A stretch of 28,555 nt of DNA from an uncultured Clostridium sp. (lineage in GTDB: Bacteria; Bacillota; Clostridia; Lachnospirales; Lachnospiraceae): assembly GCA_900541315.1 (NCBI GenBank), contig UQJF01000023.1, positions 1 through 28,555 of the forward strand, in the 5' to 3' direction. Under the pieces are notes generated by a model. It saw only the letters and a list, made by a program, of their open reading frames with translations, had not been told where the DNA came from and did no database searches. The position numbers and the translations under genes are program-made. Below are positions 7,920 through 13,679 of this stretch, piece after piece. Within the stretch, counting starts at the first letter, position 1, and each line of letters starts with the position of its first letter.

Positions 7920-7950
7920 GGCTGCGGGAGCAATTCCGCAGCCATTTTTT
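7920..7950 (+). terminator. Strong intrinsic terminator
   Basis: GGCTGCGG (7920-7927) pairs perfectly with CCGCAGCC (7936-7943) across an 8-base loop, followed by ATTTTTT. It should end transcription of the XRE/unknown gene pair about 200 bases past the stop, which implies a long 3' UTR containing the heptamer array. Confidence 0.85.
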
Positions 7951-7960
7951 ATGGTAAGAA

Positions 7961-8007
7961 AAGCCACTGTATAGTTTCAGATTTTAGTAACTGTACAGTG
8001 GCTTTTT
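7961..8007. terminator. Bidirectional terminator between the XRE unit and lexA
   Basis: AAGCCACTGTA (7961-7971) pairs with TACAGTGGCTT (7994-8004 region). Flanking A and T runs give a T-tract on both strands, so it can stop lexA transcription from the right and any readthrough from the left. Confidence 0.78.
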
Positions 8008-8053
8008 GGTGAAAACTGTTTTATAAGTCAGGTTAAACTTGCGAACACGCACA

Positions 8054-8668
8054 TTACATCATTCTTATCAGACCAATGACCCTTCCAAGAATCTCAACAT
8101 GATCTGTAATGATCGGATCCATGGCATCATTTTCAGGCTGCAGGCGGTAGTGATCTGTTTCCTTGAAGAAACGCTTTACAGTAGCGGAATCATCTAAAAG
8201 GGCAACTACGATCTCGCCGTTTTCAGCAGTTGGACGCTGCTCAACAATCAGCTGGTCTCCTGGAAGGATGCCGGCATTTATCATGCTTTCACCTTTTACA
8301 TGGAGCATAAAGGTCTCAGCATTAGGAAGAGATTCTGCCGGGAATGGAAAGTAGCTTTCAATGTGTTCCTCTGCCAGGATCGGTTCTCCTGCTGCAACTG
8401 TACCAATAACTGGGATATTTACCATTTCCTTCCGGTTAAAATTGAATGTATCGTCCAAAATCTCAATAGCTCTTGGCTTAGTAGGATCGCGATGGATATA
8501 TCCTTTTTCTTCCAGAGCAGAGAGGTGAGAATGGACAGAAGAAGTGGATTTCAATTTTACAGCTTCACAGATATCCCGCACAGCTGGCGGATATCCTTTT
8601 TTTAAGATCGTAATTTTTATGTATTCTAATATTTCCTGTTGCTTTGCAGTAAGTTTATCCTGGGCCAT
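8054..8668 (-). CDS. lexA: SOS response repressor LexA
   Basis: A 204-residue LexA of the usual length. The N-terminal winged helix-turn-helix spans LTAKQQEILEYI to YIHRDPTKPRAIEI. The self-cleavage site is Ala93-Gly94 in TVAAGEP, the catalytic Ser128 is in KGESM, and the general base Lys165 is in TVKRFF, so the RecA-stimulated autoproteolysis machinery is complete. The frame is open for 50 codons upstream through the promoter, but the ATG at 8668 has GGGGGAA upstream and matches the family start. Four LexA boxes lie between this gene and the divergent LysM gene, one overlapping its own -10 region, so autoregulation is expected. Confidence 0.96.
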   Translation of the reverse strand: MAQDKLTAKQQEILEYIKITILKKGYPPAVRDICEAVKLKSTSSVHSHLSALEEKGYIHRDPTKPRAIEILDDTFNFNRKEMVNIPVIGTVAAGEPILAEEHIESYFPFPAESLPNAETFMLHVKGESMINAGILPGDQLIVEQRPTAENGEIVVALLDDSATVKRFFKETDHYRLQPENDAMDPIITDHVEILGRVIGLIRMM

Positions 8669-8711
8669 AAAAATTCCCCCTTCTGTTTTGTAATAATCTT
8701 TTACTGATACT

Positions 8712-8741
8712 ATAGTAACATATGTTCGATAAAAATGCAAA
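8712..8741 (-). promoter_or_regulatory. lexA promoter candidate
   Basis: Minus strand TTTGCA (8741-8736), an 18-base spacer and TACTAT (8717-8712). The LexA box at 8715-8728 covers the -10 and the spacer, consistent with autorepression. Confidence 0.45.
8715..8728. promoter_or_regulatory. LexA box 1 (lexA-proximal)
   Basis: GTAACATATGTTCG, 12 of 14 matches to the Gram-positive palindrome CGAACATATGTTCG. It overlaps the lexA -10. Confidence 0.8.
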
Positions 8742-8751
8742 CCTTTGTTCG
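8738..8751. promoter_or_regulatory. LexA box 2
   Basis: CAAACCTTTGTTCG fits the general form CGAAC-N4-GTTCG with one mismatch in the conserved arms. It overlaps the -35 of lexA and is the weakest of the four at the centre. Confidence 0.6.
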
Positions 8752-8770
8752 GTTTTTGCGTACTAAATGA

Positions 8771-8799
8771 TTGACAAACATATGTTCTGATGATATAGT
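8771..8799 (+). promoter_or_regulatory. Promoter of the LysM/yneA-like gene
   Basis: TTGACA (8771-8776, perfect), 17-base spacer, TATAGT (8794-8799, one mismatch). A LexA box overlaps the -35 and spacer and another lies just after the -10, so LexA should block this promoter tightly. Confidence 0.82.
8775..8788. promoter_or_regulatory. LexA box 3 (in the -35/spacer of the LysM gene)
   Basis: CAAACATATGTTCT, with a perfect AACATATGTT core; two mismatches to the 14-base consensus at the outer positions. Confidence 0.82.
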
Positions 8800-8811
8800 A
8801 TGAATATAAAA

Positions 8812-8825
8812 AGAACAAATGTTCG
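8812..8825. promoter_or_regulatory. LexA box 4 (downstream of the -10 of the LysM gene)
   Basis: AGAACAAATGTTCG, with arms GAAC/GTTC intact. It is placed at the expected transcription start of the LysM gene. Confidence 0.82.
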
Positions 8826-8857
8826 CATCTGCTTTAGACGAATGAGGAGGAAACGTT

Positions 8858-9166
8858 ATGAGGAGAAGAAGATTAGTAAGAAGACGGTTTTTGACAGGAT
8901 GCTTTATCATGCTGCTTTTTGTTACCATTCTCACAGGACGGAGTATGCTCACGACTATGGCAGAAGAGGAACCTGTGACAGTAAGCCCATATTACCGGAG
9001 TGTGGAGATCAAAGAGGGAGACAGTCTGTGGAATATAGCCCGTCAGTACAAGAAGGGGAGCCATATGTCTACAGAAGAATACGTTAAGGAATTAAAACGA
9101 ATGAATTCCCTTCGCTCTGATACGATCCATAAGGGCCAGTTCCTTACGGTTGTTTATTATAAGTAG
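8858..9166 (+). CDS. LysM-domain protein, YneA-like SOS cell-division inhibitor candidate
   Basis: A 102-residue protein with a very basic N-terminus (MRRRRLVRRRF), one membrane segment (about residues 11-26, LTGCFIMLLFVTILTG) and an extracellular LysM domain (about 48-101) running from SVEIKEGDSLWNIARQY to GQFLTVVYY. Bacillus YneA has the same layout (one transmembrane helix plus LysM), is encoded divergently from lexA and delays septation during SOS. The position, domain order and two LexA boxes over its promoter all fit that role, although the sequence is only moderately alike and no function is proven. AGGAGG lies 8 bases before the ATG. I do not assign the symbol because orthology was not tested. 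Confidence 0.82.
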   Translation: MRRRRLVRRRFLTGCFIMLLFVTILTGRSMLTTMAEEEPVTVSPYYRSVEIKEGDSLWNIARQYKKGSHMSTEEYVKELKRMNSLRSDTIHKGQFLTVVYYK

Positions 9167-9294
9167 TTATTTTTAGAAAAATGAACGAATTAGGAATGTC
9201 ATCATATTAAAAGGCACATTGAAAAATTCATATTTTAGGAAAACTGTGCTTATTGAGAAATGTTTCTAATGAGAAAAGTTACCTGTAACCCTAC

Positions 9295-9323
9295 TTGTTT
9301 TTTCGTGTTTTATCTGATAGGAT
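9295..9323 (+). promoter_or_regulatory. Promoter candidate for DUF3793-flavodoxin
   Basis: TTGTTT (9295-9300), 17-base spacer, extended -10 TGA-TAGGAT (-10 at 9318-9323). The inverted repeat at 9333-9350 lies at or just after the expected transcription start. Confidence 0.45.
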
Positions 9324-9332
9324 ATATAAAGA

Positions 9333-9350
9333 AGTTAGCTAACACTAACT
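9333..9350. promoter_or_regulatory. Inverted-repeat operator upstream of DUF3793-flavodoxin
   Basis: AGTTAG-N6-CTAACT, with an inner perfect 10-base palindrome GTTAGCTAAC (9334-9343). The TTAG/CTAA half-sites recall operators of DtxR/IdeR-type metal regulators, but the spacing does not match their standard consensus. Placement just after the promoter fits repression. Confidence 0.5.
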
Positions 9351-9380
9351 ATATTTTAACAGTAGTAAATGAGGTATCCT

Positions 9381-9998
9381 ATGAGTAAAGAAACACTTGA
9401 TCTGATGCTTAGCTTAAACAGGCAGGAACTGGAAATCCAGATCGCACTTCAGTGTGCGCCCCTTCTTACTGGACGTAAGATATCCAATCTTCTGACAGTA
9501 GACAGGAGTTTTCGCAGTGCAGTATTGGGGCTGTTCCGTTCCAGTGCCGTTTCCTGTTATGTTCTTTATGAGTCGGTTGACCGTATTACCTTTCTTTTGT
9601 ATGTACGGGAAAAGCTGGAAGCTTATTTAAGAACAGAAAAGGTTAAGAAGCTGATGCTGGAGTTTGGATGCAGTGGGTGTACGCTTTCTAAGATCCTTTA
9701 TAGCGTATCAGGACGTTACCGTGAGCATATGGAAGGAAATGGTGATTTTCCTCATGAGATTGGATTGCTTCTCGGATATCCGCCGGAAGATGTAATAGGT
9801 TTTATTGAAAACCGGGGACAGAATCCGCTATATATCGGATACTGGAAAGTATATTCCAATTTGGAAGAATGCCGGAAAGTATTTGCTGGATATGATCAGG
9901 CAAGAGAAAAAGTGATCCACATGGTATCTTCAGGAATGACTGTTAAAAACATTATGGAGCTGTATGATTTGCATTCATGCAAATTAATGGCAGTATAG
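9381..9998 (+). CDS. DUF3793 family protein
   Basis: A 205-residue soluble protein that I recognise as DUF3793 from LEIQIALQCAPLLTGRKISNLL at the N-terminus, the Cys-containing segment EFGCSGCTLSKIL, and FPHEIGLLLGYPPEDVIGFIENRG followed by GYWKVYSN. No activity is known. In Clostridia it is very often next to a flavodoxin gene, as here, where only 12 bases separate them, so a role in redox or iron-limited metabolism is a reasonable inference. The ATG at 9369 overlaps the ribosome binding site GAGG; the ATG at 9381 is used instead. Confidence 0.82.
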   Translation: MSKETLDLMLSLNRQELEIQIALQCAPLLTGRKISNLLTVDRSFRSAVLGLFRSSAVSCYVLYESVDRITFLLYVREKLEAYLRTEKVKKLMLEFGCSGCTLSKILYSVSGRYREHMEGNGDFPHEIGLLLGYPPEDVIGFIENRGQNPLYIGYWKVYSNLEECRKVFAGYDQAREKVIHMVSSGMTVKNIMELYDLHSCKLMAV

Positions 9999-10010
9999 GA
10001 GGAAGAATAA

Positions 10011-10442
10011 ATGGACGAAATCATGGTAGTTTACTGGTCACAGACAGGAAACACAGAAGCTATGGCACAGGCAGTAGCACAGGGAATCGAAGAAGCTGGA
10101 AAGAAAGCAAAACTGGCAGAAGTATCTGCTGTATCTGCCGCTGACCTGAAGGATGTAAAGGCATTTGCGTTAGGATGCCCTGCAATGGGAGCTGAGGTTC
10201 TGGAAGAAGATGAGATGGAACCATTTGTAGCAGAGGTAGAAGGATTTGCAGCAGGTAAAACTGTTGGTCTGTTTGGCTCCTATGGCTGGGGTGATGGACA
10301 GTGGATGCGTGACTGGGAAGAACGTATGAAAGCAGCAGGTGCTGAAGTTGCATGTGGCGAAGGTGTTATTACCCAGGAAACTCCAGATGATGATGCATTA
10401 GCTAAGTGTAAGGAATTAGGAAAGACACTGGCAGCAGTTTAA
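10011..10442 (+). CDS. Short-chain flavodoxin
   Basis: A 143-residue flavodoxin. The FMN phosphate-binding loop is SQTGNTE (residues 10-16), the isoalloxazine-contacting loops are ALGCPAMGAEVLEE and LFGSYGWGDGQW, and the central strand carries KTVGLFGSYGW. It lacks the 20-residue insertion of long-chain flavodoxins. It would carry electrons in place of ferredoxin, usually when iron is short. AGGAGG lies 8 bases upstream and the gene is cotranscribed with DUF3793; a strong terminator follows. Confidence 0.93.
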   Translation: MDEIMVVYWSQTGNTEAMAQAVAQGIEEAGKKAKLAEVSAVSAADLKDVKAFALGCPAMGAEVLEEDEMEPFVAEVEGFAAGKTVGLFGSYGWGDGQWMRDWEERMKAAGAEVACGEGVITQETPDDDALAKCKELGKTLAAV

Positions 10443-10480
10443 TCTTATTTTAAAGTAAATAACCGCATATAAATCTATTT

Positions 10481-10525
10481 ACCGCAAAGCAGGCAGTAAA
10501 ATGTTTCCTGTTTTGCGGTATTTTT
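10481..10525 (+). terminator. Strong intrinsic terminator of the flavodoxin operon
   Basis: ACCGCAAAGCAGG (10481-10493) pairs over 13 bases, with one G-U pair, with CCTGTTTTGCGGT (10507-10519), then ATTTTTG. Confidence 0.9.
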
Positions 10526-10545
10526 GTTTGTTGATACCATGGTCA

Positions 10546-10574
10546 TTTACAGAATCAGAAAAAACATCTATAAT
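10546..10574 (+). promoter_or_regulatory. Promoter of the second MATE gene
   Basis: TTTACA (10546-10551), 17-base spacer, TATAAT (10569-10574, perfect), ending 41 bases before the start codon and directly after the flavodoxin terminator. Confidence 0.8.
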
Positions 10575-10615
10575 ACCATTCAGTGTAAAAAATGCAAAAG
10601 AGGAGAAGCAGTTAT

Positions 10616-11935
10616 ATGGATATCAAAAAGCAGTTTATCCGCTATGTATCCCAGAATATGTTAGGCATGCTGGGTATGTCTTTGTATATTCTCGCAGATA
10701 CTTATTTTATATCAAAAGCAGTAGGAGCAGATGGTATTACAGCATTGAATCTGGTACTTCCTGTATATAATCTGATCTTCGCCATTGGAGCTATGATCGG
10801 TGTAGGTTCTGCTATCCGTTTTGTGATAGAGAGAAATAAGGAAAATCCAGAGGCAGAAAGCTATTTCTTTCATGCTCTGTTCTGGGCCGGGATCATCAGC
10901 CTTGTATTCATTGCAGCCGGGATCTTCTACCCGGATCAGGTGATCAGGCTTATGGGTGGAGATGAACAGATTATAGCAACAGGAAAAAGCTATACCCGTA
11001 TTTTTATGACATTTGCCCCATTATTTATGTGGAATCATATTTGTAATGCTTTTGTACGAAATGATGGAAGCCCTATGATCGCTATGATGGCTACACTGTT
11101 TAGCAGTCTGTTTAATATTGTATTCGATTATATTCTTATGTTCCCTTTTAGTATGGGTATGCCGGGAGCAGCTCTTGCAACAGCTCTTTCACCAGTAGTA
11201 GGTATGTTGATCTGTCAGCTGCATTTTCGTTCAAAAAAGTGTACCGTATCTTTTTTGCCGGTGATGCCATCGTTAAAAAGGCTCATTTTTTCCTGTCAGG
11301 TGGGAGTTTCTGCCTTTGTAGGAGAGATATCTTCCGGTGTGATCACTACAGCTTTTAATTTGATCATATTGCGGCTGGCTGGAAATACCGGTGTTGCAGC
11401 CTATGGTGTAGTAGCCAATATCTCTCTGGTGGCAGTAGCACTGTTTAACGGTATATCCCAGGGTTCCCAGCCTCTGCTTAGCAGTTTCTATGGAAAGTCA
11501 GATAAAAAGGCTTTAGAGAAAGTAATAGGCCTTAGTTTAAGGACAGCAGCAGTTACGGCTGTATGTATATATGCAGTGATCTATTTGTGGTCGGAACCAA
11601 TTGCTGGTATTTTTAACCAGGAACATAACAAAGAACTGGCGGCTATGGCCAGATTTGGTCTGAAGTTGTATTTTATTGGTTTCTTTTTTGCCGGTATCAA
11701 TATAGTAGGAACAGGTATATTAAGTGCGGTGGAGTCAGTTAAATGGGCATTCACAGCTTCCGTTTCCCGTGGATTTGTTATGATCCTTCTTTCGGCCTTT
11801 ACTATGTCTGCAGTTTGGGGGATGACAGGTATATGGCTGGCTTTTCCGGCAGCAGAATTTATTACTATGGGAATGACTCTTGCAGGTGTTTGGGGATTTT
11901 TTTCTAAAGTAAATTTTGTTGAGAAATCCCTATAA
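10616..11935 (+). CDS. MATE family efflux transporter (second copy, different branch)
   Basis: A 439-residue polytopic membrane protein of the MATE/polysaccharide-exporter-like superfamily. It opens with FIRYVSQNMLGMLGMSLYI and LADTYFISKAVGADGITALN, the MATE helix 1-2 signature, and has about twelve hydrophobic segments with the half-repeat from VGVSAFVGEISSGVITTAFN. It is little like the MATE protein at 5091-6461 in sequence, so the pair is not a recent duplication. The ATG at 10616 has AGGAG 10 bases upstream; an earlier ATG at 10592 has no such site. It has its own promoter and no hairpin directly after the stop; the next terminator is at 12071. Confidence 0.9.
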   Translation: MDIKKQFIRYVSQNMLGMLGMSLYILADTYFISKAVGADGITALNLVLPVYNLIFAIGAMIGVGSAIRFVIERNKENPEAESYFFHALFWAGIISLVFIAAGIFYPDQVIRLMGGDEQIIATGKSYTRIFMTFAPLFMWNHICNAFVRNDGSPMIAMMATLFSSLFNIVFDYILMFPFSMGMPGAALATALSPVVGMLICQLHFRSKKCTVSFLPVMPSLKRLIFSCQVGVSAFVGEISSGVITTAFNLIILRLAGNTGVAAYGVVANISLVAVALFNGISQGSQPLLSSFYGKSDKKALEKVIGLSLRTAAVTAVCIYAVIYLWSEPIAGIFNQEHNKELAAMARFGLKLYFIGFFFAGINIVGTGILSAVESVKWAFTASVSRGFVMILLSAFTMSAVWGMTGIWLAFPAAEFITMGMTLAGVWGFFSKVNFVEKSL

Positions 11936-11965
11936 GAAGGCTATAGGAAGTCTTGTTGAGAAATC
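11916..11965 (+). repeat. 13-base direct repeat flanking the MATE stop codon
   Basis: TTGTTGAGAAATC occurs at 11916-11928 (the last codons of the MATE gene) and exactly again at 11953-11965, 37 bases apart. It suggests a small local duplication or two copies of a binding site just ahead of the next promoter. Confidence 0.6.
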
Positions 11966-11972
11966 GTTAAAA

Positions 11973-12001
11973 TTGACTTTCTGCGTATTATAACTTATAA
12001 T
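11973..12001 (+). promoter_or_regulatory. Strong promoter with a palindromic -10
   Basis: TTGACT (11973-11978), 17-base spacer, TATAAT (11996-12001). The -10 sits in a perfect 8+1+8 inverted repeat, TATTATAACTTATAATA (11986-12002), so a dimeric regulator could bind there. Confidence 0.72.
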
Positions 12002-12007
12002 AAGGAA

Positions 12008-12099
12008 GGAGAAAGTCAAAAGAAGTGGTTAGGGGTAGGGAAGTTACAAAAATTCAAATGTAATTTACAAGTCCAGAAAAATCTTCTGGACCTTTTTTT
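12008..12099 (+). ncRNA. Putative small RNA or leader of about 92 nt
   Basis: A near-consensus promoter and an intrinsic terminator enclose about 92 bases with no open frame of note. The predicted RNA is purine-rich at its 5' end, has a weak TTACA/TGTAA hairpin and ends in the terminator hairpin. A GTG-initiated frame of only 12 codons follows a GGAAGGAG stretch, at poor spacing. It could be a free-standing small RNA, or the attenuated leader of the DUF819 gene 195 bases downstream. I do not recognise the family. Confidence 0.45.
12071..12099 (+). terminator. Intrinsic terminator of the small unit
   Basis: GTCCAGAA (12071-12078) pairs with TTCTGGAC (12084-12091), loop of five, then CTTTTTTT. 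Confidence 0.85.
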
Positions 12100-12294
12100 G
12101 CCTTTTAGCCAGTTCTTATATCGGTATTATAAAATGTTTTCCCGGAGTCTCTTCTCACAAAATCGGGAACAGGGAGATTCCGGCAGAACATAAAAAGGAG
12201 AAGGAGGGGAAATTAAATTATAACCGGTTATTTTGGCTTGCTTCTAAGAGAAAAACAGGCTGTCGCAAAATGACAGCAGAATGGGAGTTTACAA
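12100..12294 (+). promoter_or_regulatory. Leader region of the DUF819 gene
   Basis: No gene fits here. Visible structures are a 10-base stem CCGGAGTCTC / GAGATTCCGG with one G-U pair (about 12144-12185), a purine-rich AAAAGGAGAAGGAGGGG run with no start codon after it, an AACCGGTT palindrome, and a hairpin GCTGTC/GACAGC just before the ribosome binding site of DUF819. A -10-like TATTATAAAAT lies near 12125. The density of structure suggests post-transcriptional control, but nothing matches a riboswitch I know. Confidence 0.35.
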
Positions 12295-13470
12295 ATGATT
12301 CATGACGGGTTTATCTATCTTGGCACTTTGATGCTGCTAGCAGCGATTTTAGTCAATCTTCCTGTATATCTGAAGGGAAAAGGCGCACAGAAATTTTTTA
12401 AGTTTGCACCGCCTATTGTTTTGCTCTACTTAGGTATGATGCTTTTATGTACTATGAAAATGTGGAATCTGGAAGATACAGCTGCAACTTATAAGGCAGT
12501 AAAAAACCCACTGCTGTATGCAATGTTGTTTTTAATGCTGCTGCGCTGTGATCTTAAGAAGATCATCAAATTAGGACCGAAAATGCTGATTGGTTTCTTT
12601 GCAGCCAGCCTTTCTATCTGTACTGGTTTTATAGTAAGTTATGCTATTTTCCATAAAATGTTAGGCCCAGACAGCTGGAAAGCGCTGGGGGCATTGTGTG
12701 GAAGCTGGTTAGGCGGAAGTGGAAATATGCTGGCTGTACAGGCGGTTTTAGATGTAAGTGAGGAAAGCATGGCATATTCACTGGTAATGGATTCTGTTTG
12801 TGCGGTAATGTATGTTATGTTCCTTCTGTGGGCCATTAACTTTTCAAAGGAATTTAACGCATGGACCAAAGCAGATGTACGTCTGATCAATGAAGTTGGC
12901 GCTTCTCTGGAAGAGGAGGCAAAAGCAAACACCAAACCTCTTACATGGAAGAGCATGCTTCTTTTAATTGGTGTATCATTCTTCATTTCTGCTATTTCCA
13001 AGGATGTAGGAAGTATGGTTGCAAATGCACTGCCTGTTTTTGACAGTGCAACCTGGACTGTTCTTCTGGTAACTGCTGTTGGACTGCTGGTGGCTATGAC
13101 TCCATTTGGAAAATTAAAAGGAACAGAAGAGGTATCTAATATCATCCTTTATGTTGAGATTGCCCTGATCGCTTCCAGAGCAGATATTTCTGCTATGGGT
13201 AATGCACCTGTATGGCTGGCAGCTGGCTTCCTGATCCTTCTGATCCATGTAGCTGTTATGGTCATTCTTGCAAAGGTGATCAAAATGGATATCTTTACCT
13301 GTGCCGTTGCATCTTTAGCAAACGTTGGTGGAACTGCTACTGCACCTGTACTTGCAGGCGCATACAGTAGTGCTTTAGTTCCGGTAGGTATTCTTATGGC
13401 ACTTCTGGGTAATATTATTGGTACACCAGGAGGTGCATTTGTGGGACATTTAATGAGTCTGATCGGATAG
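12295..13470 (+). CDS. DUF819 family membrane protein (YjcL-like)
   Basis: A 391-residue protein with about ten to eleven hydrophobic segments. Family marks are GSWLGGSGNMLAVQAVL in the first half and the matching SLANVGGTATAPVLAG in the second, followed by ALLGNIIGTPGGAFVGH; these paired Gly-rich re-entrant segments suggest an internally repeated transporter fold. A soluble linker (about residues 190-220) separates the halves. DUF819 proteins are presumed carboxylate or amino-acid-type transporters, but no substrate is established. The ATG has GGGAG 7 bases upstream and a strong terminator follows the stop. Confidence 0.85.
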   Translation: MIHDGFIYLGTLMLLAAILVNLPVYLKGKGAQKFFKFAPPIVLLYLGMMLLCTMKMWNLEDTAATYKAVKNPLLYAMLFLMLLRCDLKKIIKLGPKMLIGFFAASLSICTGFIVSYAIFHKMLGPDSWKALGALCGSWLGGSGNMLAVQAVLDVSEESMAYSLVMDSVCAVMYVMFLLWAINFSKEFNAWTKADVRLINEVGASLEEEAKANTKPLTWKSMLLLIGVSFFISAISKDVGSMVANALPVFDSATWTVLLVTAVGLLVAMTPFGKLKGTEEVSNIILYVEIALIASRADISAMGNAPVWLAAGFLILLIHVAVMVILAKVIKMDIFTCAVASLANVGGTATAPVLAGAYSSALVPVGILMALLGNIIGTPGGAFVGHLMSLIG

Positions 13471-13498
13471 TAGTTTCTGTCAGATAAGTCAGATAAGT

Positions 13499-13548
13499 AA
13501 AAAGGTATTCCGGGATCATGAAAAAATGATCTGCGGAATACCTTTTTT
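13499..13548 (+). terminator. Strong, probably bidirectional terminator after DUF819
   Basis: GGTATTCCG plus GATCAT pairs with ATGATC plus CGGAATACC (13504-13542) with a small internal bulge, with A5 before and T6 after. A 9-base tandem repeat GTCAGATAA twice (about 13479-13496) precedes it. Confidence 0.87.
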
Positions 13549-13591
13549 AGATCCACGCTTTGAAGATTTTTTCTGTTTTTTTGCTTAAAAA

Positions 13592-13620
13592 GTGTCATAT
13601 GGCAATTAGTTTGATATAAT
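13592..13620 (+). promoter_or_regulatory. Promoter of the GH3-GtrA operon
   Basis: GTGTCA (13592-13597), 17-base spacer, TATAAT (13615-13620) with TGA in front (extended -10). It ends 59 bases before the start codon. No catabolite-responsive (cre) site was found by eye. Confidence 0.65.
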
Positions 13621-13679
13621 AGGTGCTGCAAATAAATGTCAGGAAATGAAAGATATACAGTCATTAAAGAGGAAATGAT

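Noticed and set aside
12100..12294. Riboswitch or T-box before DUF819
   Set aside because: No T-box sequence (AGGGTGGNACCGCG type) and no core of a known riboswitch could be found; described only as a structured leader.
12639..13145. 168-codon frame antisense to DUF819
   Set aside because: Shadow of the coding strand; composition unlike a real protein.
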